From assembly GCA_046303375.1 (NCBI GenBank), contig JBKCGB010000113.1:29988-93987 (forward strand): a stretch of 64,000 nucleotides of DNA. Reading direction: 5' to 3'. The stretch comes from UBA965 sp046303375. Lineage in GTDB: Bacteria > Chloroflexota > Chloroflexia > Chloroflexales > Roseiflexaceae. The position numbers and the translations under genes are program-made. Positions 49,934 to 59,128 of the stretch are shown here, piece after piece. Each line of letters starts with the position of its first letter. Position 1 is the first letter of the stretch. The notes below the pieces were generated by a model. That model saw only the letters and a program-made list of their open reading frames with translations. It ran no database searches and was not told where the DNA came from.

Positions 49934-52669
49934 CTATGCATCAGAATAATCAGCGACACGTTGCCGTAGGCGGGCGATTTGTGCGTCCACGGCTGCTAGG
50001 TTATCCCGTTCGCGTTGCACAATCGCAGCCGGTGCCTTGCCAGTAAATGTTTCATCACTGAGGCGAGTACGGCGGCGTTCGGCATCGGCTTCGGCAGTTG
50101 CGAGTTCTTTGGCGAGCCGTTGGCGTTCAGCGGCGAGGTCGATGAGGCCAGCGAGTGGGACAAAAATCTCGACATCACCGATGACCACGGTCGCTGCCGC
50201 TTTAGAGCGGACAGCGAGTGTCGAGACGAGGTGGAGTTCATCGTTGTTGAGGCGTGCGAGCCGGCACAACAGGGCGCGTTGCTCATCGAGTTGTGCCCCA
50301 TGCGGAGAAACGATGGTGGCTGCCACAAATTTCGCCGGCTCGACCTTGTATTCGGCGCGTATGTTGCGGATGCCGACGATGATGTCGCGTACGAGTTGTA
50401 AACTGCGTTCGGCGGTCTCATCGAACAATGATGCATCGGGCTGTGGATACCCAGCAAGCATAATTGAATCAGCGTTGGTGTCGTGCACAATCCGACCAGT
50501 CAGGTACTGCCACGCTTCCTCGGTGACAAACGGCATAAAGGGGTGTAGCAGGCGCAGTGATCCTTCGAGGACGGTATAGAGGACTTCGCGGGTGAGGAGC
50601 TGGCGGCGGTCGTCGCCTTCGAGTTGTGCTTTCGCAATTTCTACGTACCAGTCAGCGAACTCATTCCAGACAAAGTCTTGGGTTTGACGAGCGGCTTCAC
50701 CATAGTTGAAACTTTTCATCAAGCGGTCAACATCGGCAACAAGCCGCTGATAACGAGACATAATCCAGCGATCAGCCACCGTATACGGGTAATTGAGCAA
50801 ACAGTGACCAGTAACGATTGCAGATGCGTCTGGCTTCCAGTCGCCAAAACGCCCCAGCACGAAGCGTGTCACATTCCACAGTTTATTGGCAAAATTGCGT
50901 CCCGCCTCGATGCGCTCGGGATTAAGATTGAGATCTTGGCCAGGTGTACTGCTGGTTGCCAATGTAAAGCGCAAGGCATCGGTGCCATATTGAGCCATAA
51001 TATCGAGCGGGTTGATTACGTTGCCGTATGTTTTGCTCATTTTGCGGCCCTCTTTGTCACGTACCAGACCATGCAAGTAGATGGTGTGAAACGGTGCTTG
51101 GCCGGTAAGGTAGCAGCCGAGCATCATCATGCGTGCTACCCAGAAAAAGAGAATGTCATAGCCGGTTTCCATCACGCTGGTGGGATAGAAGCGTTTGAGA
51201 TCTGCCGTCTGGTCGGGCCACCCCAACGTAGAAAACGGCCATAAGCCGCTCGAGAACCAGGTGTCGAGTACATCGGGGTCTTGGGTGATGCCGGGGCCAG
51301 TGGGATCAGGTTCGTCCGCTCCGGGTACAATCATCTGACCATCGCTGGTATACCATACGGGGATGCGGTGTCCCCACCACAGCTGACGACTAATACACCA
51401 GTCTTGGATGTTTTCAAGCCAATGATAGTAGACACGTTCAAAATTATCGGGGACGATGCGTGTGGCACCGGTGCGCACCGCGGCGAGTGCTAAATCGGCA
51501 AGTGGTTGCATTTTGATAAACCACTGCTCGCTGAGCAGTGGCTCAATGACTTCACCACCACGCTGGCTGATACCAACCGACATGCGGTGTGGCAGCGTGG
51601 CGACAAGCAATCCTTCACGTTCGAGGTCTGCAAGAACCTGTTTGCGTGCTGCAAAGCGTTCCATGCCAGCATATGGTCCCGCATGCTCATTGAGTGTGGC
51701 ATCACGATTCATGATGTTGACCATGGGCAGGTTTTGGCGTTGTGCCACTGCATAGTCGTTGTGGTCATGTGCAGGGGTGATTTTGACGGCTCCTGTGCCA
51801 AAGGCAGGGTCGGCGTGTTCATCGGCCACAATGGGAATAAGTCGATTGACCGCAGGCAATGCGACAAATGCACCGATGAGGTGTTGGTAGCGTTCATCGC
51901 TAGGGTTCACTGCTACGGCCACATCGCCCATCAGCGTTTCGGGGCGAGTTGTCGCGACGGTGATGAAACGCGTTGCGTGTGCGGCCCAGCTGCCACTCCC
52001 CCACTGACCCACATCGGCCGCACTGGCCACCACCGGATAGCGAATGTGCCACATGTTGACATCACGCTCTTCGTATTCGACTTCGAGGTCGGATACGGCC
52101 GTCTGCAGATTCGGTGACCAGTTGACGAGACGGGTGCCACGGTAAATTAATCCATCATCGTATAATTTTTTGAAGGCAAAACGGACTGCCCGTGATAGGT
52201 CAGGATCGAGAGTGAAATGCTCGCGCGACCAGTCACACGATGCCCCAAGGCGGCGGAGCTGCTGTGTGATTTTGCCACCAAATTCTTCTTTCCATTCCCA
52301 GGTACGGCGCAGAAATTCATCACGCCCTACTGCTACACGACTGGTTCCCTCACGGATGAGCATCCGCTCAACTTGTAGCTGAGTTGCTATGCCCGCATGA
52401 TCGGTGCCTGGCACCCACAAGGTGGGGTGACCACACATGCGTTGCCAGCGGATGATGACATCTTCGAGGGTCACAAACATGGCGTGACCCATATGAAGCT
52501 CACCAGTCACATTTGGGGGTGGCATCGACAACACAAAGGGTGTTTTGTCGTCGTTTGTACGAGGTTGGAAGAAGCCTTGTTGTTCCCACCACGCATAGAG
52601 TCGTTCTTCAACCTGTTGTGGCTCATAGGCCTTGGCCATTTCGGATGATCGTTGGAATGAATCCGGCAT
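49934..52669 (-). CDS. valS: Valyl-tRNA synthetase
   Basis: A 911-residue class I synthetase. It has PPPNVTGELHMGHAMFVTLE (HIGH-type motif), the CP1 editing domain (TTRPETLMGDVAVAVNP; FGTGAVKITPAHDHNDY), GRKMSKTYGNVINPLD (KMSKS-type motif), an anticodon-binding domain and a C-terminal valine-specific coiled coil (LAAERQRLAKELATAEADAE). AGGTG lies five bases before ATG 52669; ATG 52639 is the next choice. No T-box leader was seen in the short gap upstream. Confidence 0.96.
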   Translation of the reverse strand: MPDSFQRSSEMAKAYEPQQVEERLYAWWEQQGFFQPRTNDDKTPFVLSMPPPNVTGELHMGHAMFVTLEDVIIRWQRMCGHPTLWVPGTDHAGIATQLQVERMLIREGTSRVAVGRDEFLRRTWEWKEEFGGKITQQLRRLGASCDWSREHFTLDPDLSRAVRFAFKKLYDDGLIYRGTRLVNWSPNLQTAVSDLEVEYEERDVNMWHIRYPVVASAADVGQWGSGSWAAHATRFITVATTRPETLMGDVAVAVNPSDERYQHLIGAFVALPAVNRLIPIVADEHADPAFGTGAVKITPAHDHNDYAVAQRQNLPMVNIMNRDATLNEHAGPYAGMERFAARKQVLADLEREGLLVATLPHRMSVGISQRGGEVIEPLLSEQWFIKMQPLADLALAAVRTGATRIVPDNFERVYYHWLENIQDWCISRQLWWGHRIPVWYTSDGQMIVPGADEPDPTGPGITQDPDVLDTWFSSGLWPFSTLGWPDQTADLKRFYPTSVMETGYDILFFWVARMMMLGCYLTGQAPFHTIYLHGLVRDKEGRKMSKTYGNVINPLDIMAQYGTDALRFTLATSSTPGQDLNLNPERIEAGRNFANKLWNVTRFVLGRFGDWKPDASAIVTGHCLLNYPYTVADRWIMSRYQRLVADVDRLMKSFNYGEAARQTQDFVWNEFADWYVEIAKAQLEGDDRRQLLTREVLYTVLEGSLRLLHPFMPFVTEEAWQYLTGRIVHDTNADSIMLAGYPQPDASLFDETAERSLQLVRDIIVGIRNIRAEYKVEPAKFVAATIVSPHGAQLDEQRALLCRLARLNNDELHLVSTLAVRSKAAATVVIGDVEIFVPLAGLIDLAAERQRLAKELATAEADAERRRTRLSDETFTGKAPAAIVQRERDNLAAVDAQIARLRQRVADYSDA

Positions 52670-52737
52670 GTGACACCTACTATAGACATGTATAGAGGCA
52701 TTATACATGACGAGGCGTTTGCGTGCGTCGGTATCGC

Positions 52738-53787
52738 TTATAACACCTGTGATAGTGTGGTGACAATGATACCGCGCTTGGCGAATTCATCGAGGATGTC
52801 GGGTAGTGCGTCAGCGGTCGCTTGGCTACCACAGTGCACAAGCAAAATTGCGCCATTGATTTTTTCGTTACTCAACGTATTTGTTAAACGGTCCAGCAAA
52901 AATGCAGGAGTTTTGGGATCGCCCACAGAATCGAGGCTGTCGAGTGTCCAAAAAATGGGCAGGTAGCCAGTTTTAATAACCGTGCGTAACACGTTTTCAT
53001 TGTATGCGCCAAATGGTGGGCGAAAGAAAGGCGCTGGCAGGGTGCCAGTGGTTTCGACAAGTGCTTGTGCCATATCATTGAGCTCTTGTTGCATTTGCGC
53101 ATCATCGATAGTGGTGAAATCAGGATGCGACGTCGAATGATTTGCAATTTCGTGACCATCGGCCACAATGCGTCGAGTGAGCTCAGGGTTGTTGCGGATC
53201 CACGCACCCGTCAAAAAGAATGTTACGCGGATGCTGCGTGCTGCCAACGTATCAAGCATGCTTTCCGTGGGTTTGCTACTTGCGCCTGCATCAAAGGTGA
53301 GTGCAACTGCTGGTCGATTCGCTCCGCGTTGCACGATGATGGCTTGACTGGTAAGAGTACTTTGTTGTGCATCGATCTGCGGGATGATGAGTGGCCGTTG
53401 CGGGGCAGGGTCGCCACCAAAGCGGTTAAATGCCTGAATGAACGCAGCAGTACTGCCTGCTGCTTGGGCGATTTGCGTCAGTGTTTCACCCTCTTTGACA
53501 CGGTAGGCAATAAATCCCTGTGGTGTAGGAAATGGTGAGGGGGTCGGTGGCATGATGGTGGGTGATGGTACACCAACGGTTGGTGTTGCTCCAGTCGTCA
53601 CCACCGTGTGCGTGATGGGGACAGTCGGAATGGTCGTGGGAGATGATGGCATGGTGGGGATTACAGTGGGTTCCACACCAATCTGTGGGGTTGGTGGCTG
53701 TTGCAAGACACGCCATACCTGTTGTGCTGCAGCGGCCACCATGATGATGGTCACAAGTGTGAGAAACACCAATCCCCAGCGTTGCAT
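52738..53787 (-). CDS. LysM-containing polysaccharide deacetylase
   Basis: A 349-residue exported protein. MQRWGLVFLTLVTIIMVAAAA is a signal/anchor helix (first 20 residues shown: MQRWGLVFLTLVTIIMVAAA), followed by a Pro/Thr-rich linker, one LysM (YRVKEGETLTQIAQAAGS) and a NodB domain: ALTFDAGAS, HEIANHSTSHPDF (HxxxH metal site), RPPFGAYN and ILLVHCGSQ. The usual TFDDG reads TFDAG, so one metal-ligand aspartate is alanine, a variant seen in some bacterial deacetylases. Start and upstream stop share one base (TAATG). Confidence 0.86.
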   Translation of the reverse strand: MQRWGLVFLTLVTIIMVAAAAQQVWRVLQQPPTPQIGVEPTVIPTMPSSPTTIPTVPITHTVVTTGATPTVGVPSPTIMPPTPSPFPTPQGFIAYRVKEGETLTQIAQAAGSTAAFIQAFNRFGGDPAPQRPLIIPQIDAQQSTLTSQAIIVQRGANRPAVALTFDAGASSKPTESMLDTLAARSIRVTFFLTGAWIRNNPELTRRIVADGHEIANHSTSHPDFTTIDDAQMQQELNDMAQALVETTGTLPAPFFRPPFGAYNENVLRTVIKTGYLPIFWTLDSLDSVGDPKTPAFLLDRLTNTLSNEKINGAILLVHCGSQATADALPDILDEFAKRGIIVTTLSQVL

Positions 53788-54275
53788 TAACGTGCGACCT
53801 TGAGATGCGTTGCAATGATGTGCGCGACTTGCGTGGCCACATCTCCGTGTTGCATGGCGCGGCGTGGAATTGCCAGATAGTTCCATGAACTGAGAACAAG
53901 AATCAGGTACTGATTGTTTTCAATGGTATGCGAAAACTGTGCCCAGCCACTGGTAATGGTACGATCTGCGACGACACGATGAATCCCCGTCTCATCAATG
54001 CGTAATTTGACCGTTGTACGCGGATTATTAAATGAGCTGAGTGTCATCAACAGAATTGGCACCGGATCAATGGCGAGCAGGAGTGCGATGAGAATGAGCA
54101 GGAGTTGGTTGGTACCAAATGCGCTCGTAAATCCTTGCCACGCCGCAACGCCCACCAGTGTGAGTGCGATGGCCTGATAGACGCGGTGTTTCTTGGTCGT
54201 TGATTGATAGAGTTGTGCGACAGCCAAGGTATCGCGTGTACTCATCACATAATCAAGGGTAATCGGTGTGGTCAT
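53787..54275 (-). CDS. YcxB-like membrane protein of unknown function
   Basis: A 162-residue protein with two membrane helices (QAIALTLVGVAAWQGF and LLLILIALLLAIDPVPILL). A C-terminal region, RIDETGIHRVVADRTITSGW followed by FSHTIENNQYLILVLSSWNY, resembles YcxB-like PH-fold domains. It is coupled by overlaps on both sides: four bases with the LysM gene upstream and one base with the deacetylase gene downstream, which suggests a shared envelope role. Confidence 0.75.
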   Translation of the reverse strand: MTTPITLDYVMSTRDTLAVAQLYQSTTKKHRVYQAIALTLVGVAAWQGFTSAFGTNQLLLILIALLLAIDPVPILLMTLSSFNNPRTTVKLRIDETGIHRVVADRTITSGWAQFSHTIENNQYLILVLSSWNYLAIPRRAMQHGDVATQVAHIIATHLKVAR

Positions 54276-54952
54276 GGGATTGTGAGCTCCTGTCCTGCCG
54301 CCAAATTATCAGGGTTCTGGAGGGTGGGATTCGCGTTAATGATTTGCTTGACTGTCACATTGAACTGCGCAGCAATCGCAGACAGACTATCACCGGGTTG
54401 TACGGTATAGGTACGACCACTGGTTGCTGGAGCAGTGGTTGGAACGATGGTCGCTTCGGGAGTCGGTGTAGTGATTGTTGTAGTATCAGTGAGCGTCGTT
54501 GTATCACTCAATAGTGTGGTGTCGGTGAGGGTCAGGGTGTCGCTCAACACGGTGGTATCTGTCAACGTCATTGTGTCGGTGAGAATCGACGTATCAGAGA
54601 CGACAACCGTGGGGAGCATTGTGGGAATCGGGGTAATGGTGACTTCGGGGACGAGGGTAGCAGTTCCTTCTTCGATAAGTTCTTCGTCGATCATTTCACT
54701 TGCAAAATCCCCGGAACGATCGATGGAAGGGGCCACCGGTAACATTAGTGTCAAATTGGCGATGCGTAAGCTACTAATGCTGATACTCGCCAAGCTGAGC
54801 ACTGCGCTCACAATGACGATGGCTGTCAAGGCGGCCACAATAATTGTGATGCGAGGTGGTAATAGGCGCGACAATACACGAATGATGATTGCTCCCACAA
54901 ATGGGAGAATTAATGCAATAACGAGTAAGATGCTTACGAAATCCTGTGCCAC
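54272..54952 (-). CDS. LysM membrane protein with Thr-Asp repeats
   Basis: A 226-residue protein with two N-terminal hydrophobic segments (FVSILLVIALILPFVGAIII; ITIIVAALTAIVIVSAVLSL). A low-complexity region repeats TDTxTLTDTTxLSD several times. A C-terminal LysM follows (YTVQPGDSLSAIAAQFNVTV, ending in AGQELTIP). It would display a peptidoglycan-binding domain on a flexible, probably glycosylated stalk; the stalk role is inference. A GTG start at 54952 has GGAGG six bases upstream. mutS2 lies 18 bases upstream. Confidence 0.82.
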   Translation of the reverse strand: MAQDFVSILLVIALILPFVGAIIIRVLSRLLPPRITIIVAALTAIVIVSAVLSLASISISSLRIANLTLMLPVAPSIDRSGDFASEMIDEELIEEGTATLVPEVTITPIPTMLPTVVVSDTSILTDTMTLTDTTVLSDTLTLTDTTLLSDTTTLTDTTTITTPTPEATIVPTTAPATSGRTYTVQPGDSLSAIAAQFNVTVKQIINANPTLQNPDNLAAGQELTIP

Positions 54953-54970
54953 ACGCTACCTCCACACACC

Positions 54971-57451
54971 CTAATGCCCTTTTAAGTGTACAACAGTCAC
55001 ACCCTCGCCGCCACTGGCACCACCACCCTCAAACGATTTGACGTGGCCGGTCGTTTTGAGCTGGTCGCGTAGCGCTTGGCGCAATGCACCCAACCCTTTG
55101 CCATGAATGATGCGCACATAGGGTAACCCGGCCCGATACGCATCATCGATGTAGCGGTCAACACGTTCGCAGGCGTCGAGTGCGCGCATGCCACGCACAT
55201 CCAACTCTAACGCCACATCAGGTGTGGCTGGGATCGATACTGCGCGTGGAACATTCACCGGTTGGGCTTTGGTTGGCCCAGGACGGAGCTCGATAAGTGG
55301 CACGGTCATGCGGAAGCCACCGATTTGTACGACTGCAGATTCATTGATTTCGTCGATGCTAATGATGTCACCAGAAAGATTGACTGATGGCACAAATACT
55401 GCATCACCGACACGTAGTGGCCGTGGTGCTGATGCCGGCGTAGCAACGTTAGCGGCAGGGGGGGCCGTGCGCTTCTGTTGTTTGGCCAGCTGTGTAGTCG
55501 CCGTCTGTTGGATGTCAACTGCGCGTTGTTGCGCCTCTTCCATCCATTTTTTAGTCACCGTCACTTGGTGCACATCATCACGCAGGCGGCGTAATTCGGC
55601 TCTGACTGCTTTGACTTCGGCATCGATGAGTTGCTGTGCGTGTTGGCGCTCGACGTCAAGTTGGCGCAGCATAGCTTCGCGTTCGGTCACAAGCTGTTGT
55701 TGCATCATTTCAGCATCATGCTTGAGTTGTTCGGCCTGTTGTAACGCATGCGCTGTCTCGATGCGTTCTTTCTGAATCGCTGCAAGTAGGGTATCCACGT
55801 GTGCCTCTTGGTTGGGGAGGGAGTCACGTGCATGCGCAATAATACGGGCATCAAGTCCGAGTCGGGTAGCGATGGCAAGTGCATTTGAGCGCCCTGGCAC
55901 CCCAATTAATAGGCGATATGTCGGTGAGAGTGTTTCGGTATCAAATTCCACCGACGCATTCTGAACCCCAGCCGTGCTGTAAGCGTAGGCCTTGAGTTCG
56001 GCGTAGTGGGTGGTCGCAATTGCGAAGACACCACGTTGCAGGACATGCTCGATTATTGCCCGTGCGAGTGCTGAACCTTCCACGGGGTCAGTACCTGCGC
56101 CCAGCTCATCAAACAAGATCAAGGCAGGGAGTTCATCCGCAAAAATCGGTGCAAGTGGTTGCCATTCATCGGCACCGATGCGCCGAATCTGTGACACCTC
56201 TGGTTCATGCACGGTATCGAGGGTGCGCAAGATGCCAATAATGTTGGTCATGTGCGACGAAAACGTTGACAGACTCTGTTCGATACTCTGCTCATCACCG
56301 ATATCAGCAAAGATACGACCAAAAATCGGCAACGTGGAGCCATCCGCAGCAGGGATAAAGAGCCCTGCTTGTGCCATCAATGCCAGTAATCCTGTGGTTT
56401 TGAGCGAGACCGTTTTGCCACCCGTATTCGGGCCCGTAATTAACAGGATTCGCGTATCGTTGGGCATGGTAATGGTCACGGGAACAACCACGGTGGGGTC
56501 AATTAACGGGTGGCGTGCATTGACGAGCTTGATGGCAGGATCACCACCCTGCATCACGTCGATCATGATGGGTTCGACCGCCCGTAGTTGCCCAGCAAAG
56601 CGAGCTTTGGCAAACGAAAAATCGAGCACGGCCAGCGCCGATACCCCGGTACGGATGGCGGTGCCATCGGTGCCCACCAAATCAGAAAGCTCGGCAAGGA
56701 TGCGTGCGATTTCATCGGCTTCGTCGAGCTGCAGTTCGCGCAGTTTGTTGTTGAGCTCCACCACCACCAGTGGTTCAATGTAGAGGGTGATACCTTTGCC
56801 AGACTGGTCGTGGACGAGCCCCTTGACCATGCGTTTGTGGCTGGCTTTGACTGGCACCACATAGCGCCCGTTGCGTACCGTCACAATCGACTCTTGCAAC
56901 GCGTCTGCGTATTGCCCAGATGAGACGATGTGTTGTAGGCGCTCTTGGACGCGCCCCATGGTAATGCGAATGTCACTCCGCAGTGAGGCAAGTTTGGCAC
57001 TTGCGCCATCGAGGACTTCACCGTCGTGATTGATGGCGTGCTCGATGCGTTCTTCGGTGTGATTGAGTGTGGGTAATGCGAGGATGGCATCATTGAGTTG
57101 CGGGATACGCACCGCATCAATCCGCTTGAGCGCACCACGGAGCCGGCGCATTGCACCGAGTGTGTGGCTAATCTGGAGTAATACCAGGGCGTCAAGTACG
57201 CCACCACGTTCGGCGAGTAGCACTGCATCGCGCACATCGCGGGCAGCACCGATAGTCAGGTCTGGGATTTCGTCGAGAATATAGCGTGCTTCACGTGTTT
57301 GTGCGATGCCGTTGCTGATGATGTGTGCATCAATGCTGGGTTCGAGGTGCTCAGCTATCTCACGGGATGCGGCAAAACTCGCATGGCGTGCCAGCATGGC
57401 ACGAATGGTGGGAAATTCAAGTGTTGTCAGTGTATGATGCGGTATGCTCAT
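54971..57451 (-). CDS. mutS2: Endonuclease MutS2
   Basis: An 826-residue MutS homologue lacking the mismatch-recognition domain. Core and clamp regions lead to the ATPase (LLITGPNTGGKTVSLKTTGL; DIGDEQSIEQSLSTFSSHM; LILFDELGAGTDPVEGSAL). A coiled coil (about 515-620) and a C-terminal Smr nuclease domain follow, with LELDVRGMRAL and RIIHGKGLGALR. MutS2 suppresses recombination and in Bacillus also rescues collided ribosomes. It overlaps cvpA by four bases. Confidence 0.95.
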   Translation of the reverse strand: MSIPHHTLTTLEFPTIRAMLARHASFAASREIAEHLEPSIDAHIISNGIAQTREARYILDEIPDLTIGAARDVRDAVLLAERGGVLDALVLLQISHTLGAMRRLRGALKRIDAVRIPQLNDAILALPTLNHTEERIEHAINHDGEVLDGASAKLASLRSDIRITMGRVQERLQHIVSSGQYADALQESIVTVRNGRYVVPVKASHKRMVKGLVHDQSGKGITLYIEPLVVVELNNKLRELQLDEADEIARILAELSDLVGTDGTAIRTGVSALAVLDFSFAKARFAGQLRAVEPIMIDVMQGGDPAIKLVNARHPLIDPTVVVPVTITMPNDTRILLITGPNTGGKTVSLKTTGLLALMAQAGLFIPAADGSTLPIFGRIFADIGDEQSIEQSLSTFSSHMTNIIGILRTLDTVHEPEVSQIRRIGADEWQPLAPIFADELPALILFDELGAGTDPVEGSALARAIIEHVLQRGVFAIATTHYAELKAYAYSTAGVQNASVEFDTETLSPTYRLLIGVPGRSNALAIATRLGLDARIIAHARDSLPNQEAHVDTLLAAIQKERIETAHALQQAEQLKHDAEMMQQQLVTEREAMLRQLDVERQHAQQLIDAEVKAVRAELRRLRDDVHQVTVTKKWMEEAQQRAVDIQQTATTQLAKQQKRTAPPAANVATPASAPRPLRVGDAVFVPSVNLSGDIISIDEINESAVVQIGGFRMTVPLIELRPGPTKAQPVNVPRAVSIPATPDVALELDVRGMRALDACERVDRYIDDAYRAGLPYVRIIHGKGLGALRQALRDQLKTTGHVKSFEGGGASGGEGVTVVHLKGH

Positions 57452-58008
57452 GGTGTTGGTGTCATAAAAAAGAGTTGATTGATATCACTAAACACAAACG
57501 GCGCGAGGATCTGTGTGAGCAAGGCATTTGCGCCATTGGCCAGTGGTTGAGCCAGCCGCGCTGTCGTAATCAATTCAATAAACGCTGGGTCGCCAATCAG
57601 CGTGCGTGTGGCTGCTGCATTGTCTGGGAGCAGTTGCAATAGTACGAGATGCGCAAACGCTCCGAGTAGTACACCGCTGGTGAACAGGCTTGCGATGACT
57701 CCGATGCCACGATTGAGTGGGGATTCGATGTTGCCACGCAAAAAGCGAAAGGTATAGATACCCATGCTGCTAAGGGTAATCATGCAGGCCAAAAATACCC
57801 CCATGTATGCGACGCTGATGCTTTCGTAGTTAGACAGTTCAACCGCCAAATGGATTTGATCACCGACCGCTTGGAAGTAGAGCCCGGCCAGGATGAGACA
57901 GACATATGCAACAATTGTGATGACCAGCATGCGTACTGCACCTTGGAAAAAGCCGATAATGCCCATGATGCCCAAGATGACCAAGCAGATAATATCAAAT
58001 GTATTCAT
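57448..58008 (-). CDS. CvpA-family membrane protein
   Basis: A 186-residue protein with four hydrophobic segments. MNTFDIICLVILGIMGIIGF and FQGAVRMLVITIVAYVCLIL (glycine-containing hairpin) match CvpA/colicin V production family proteins, commonly found next to mutS2. AGAGG lies six bases before ATG 58008, so the GTG one codon earlier is not used. The last four bases overlap mutS2. Confidence 0.88.
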   Translation of the reverse strand: MNTFDIICLVILGIMGIIGFFQGAVRMLVITIVAYVCLILAGLYFQAVGDQIHLAVELSNYESISVAYMGVFLACMITLSSMGIYTFRFLRGNIESPLNRGIGVIASLFTSGVLLGAFAHLVLLQLLPDNAAATRTLIGDPAFIELITTARLAQPLANGANALLTQILAPFVFSDINQLFFMTPTP

Positions 58009-58030
58009 CACTCACCTCTCATGACCCGTG

Positions 58031-58975
58031 TTATACGCCATCGCCATCGCGCCCATCGGCACAGCGCCAGGCATGTGCCATGCGTGGCGTATTGAATGCC
58101 CAGCCAACATGACCGTGGCGGTCGAGCAGGATGCATCCCCCCAACCCTTTACCACGATCTGCAAGTCGTTGGATAGCGCGTTCGGCTGCCTGTTGTGGGT
58201 GGGTATCACCATCAAGATAATCGACGGCTGTTTTGGCAAGCAGGATGCGCATAATGGACTCACCCCACCCTGTGGTTGAGCAGCCGCCGAGCTCGTTCAT
58301 GGCGTACAGACCACCACCGAGCAGTGGAGCATCACCGACCCGTCCGATCATCTTGTAGTTGGTGCCACCCGTGGACGTCCCAGCGACGACCCAGCCATGC
58401 TGATCGACGGCAACGCACCCCACGGTATCACCGGGGCGGTTGGGATAGCCACCACCACGTATCGGCGCGACGATTTCGCCAGGAGGGGCAGTTGCACCAC
58501 TGTCATTGGTCGTGTCGTAGGTGGCCACATAGTGCTGATAAATGGCAAATTCACGGTCGACAATCAGTTCTTCAGGGTCACACAGCGGCACACCACGCTC
58601 TTTGGCGAAGCGCTCGGCACCATCGGCAACCAATAGCCCAGCTGGACTGTTGAGGACGTGCCGTGCCAGTGAAATCGGATTGCGGATGCGCCGTACACCG
58701 GCTACTGACCCATAGTAGAGTTGGTCGCCCTCCATGACGGCGGCATCGAGCTCGACGAAGCCACCGCGATTAAGAATGGAGCCGACACCTGCATCAAAAA
58801 TGGGGTCGTCCTCGAGTATGCGGACGGCGGCTTCGACGGCATCCATGGCACTCCCGCCATTGGCGAGTACATTCCAGCCCGCATCGCGGGCTGTACGACA
58901 ACCGGCACGATGTGGGGTAACTTGGTCATCGGGGATAGCCCAGGCGCCGCCATGAACGATAATTGCAATAGACAT
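58031..58975 (-). CDS. Isoaspartyl peptidase/L-asparaginase (Ntn hydrolase)
   Basis: A 314-residue plant-type asparaginase. MSIAIIVHGGAWAIPDDQVT, GGSAMDAVEAAVRILEDDP and FDAGVGSILNRGG form the alpha half. The precursor self-cleaves before the threonine of GDTVGCVAVD, and the beta half has AGTSTGGTNYKMIGRVGDAP (substrate and sodium loops). It hydrolyses isoaspartyl dipeptides and asparagine. AAGGA lies eight bases before ATG 58975; the 35-codon upstream extension overlaps the divergent gene. Confidence 0.93.
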   Translation of the reverse strand: MSIAIIVHGGAWAIPDDQVTPHRAGCRTARDAGWNVLANGGSAMDAVEAAVRILEDDPIFDAGVGSILNRGGFVELDAAVMEGDQLYYGSVAGVRRIRNPISLARHVLNSPAGLLVADGAERFAKERGVPLCDPEELIVDREFAIYQHYVATYDTTNDSGATAPPGEIVAPIRGGGYPNRPGDTVGCVAVDQHGWVVAGTSTGGTNYKMIGRVGDAPLLGGGLYAMNELGGCSTTGWGESIMRILLAKTAVDYLDGDTHPQQAAERAIQRLADRGKGLGGCILLDRHGHVGWAFNTPRMAHAWRCADGRDGDGV

Positions 58976-59128
58976 GCGTGTGTCCTTGTTGGTGACCGTC
59001 AATCTGTATACGATAATGCTATTATAACGACTAAAATGACGGCACGATAGTGATTGAGATGCGTGTTTCATAATTTGCATGTCATCGTCGCGACAAACAG
59101 ATGGACATCAACTGAGCATGAGGTCGAT

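Noticed and set aside
52670..52737. T-box leader before valS
   Set aside because: The gap is 68 bases, too short, and no specifier or antiterminator structure is visible.
53320..53345. Frameshift or pseudogene call for the deacetylase because TFDDG reads TFDAG
   Set aside because: The frame is intact, other NodB motifs are normal, and TFDAG variants are known among bacterial deacetylases.
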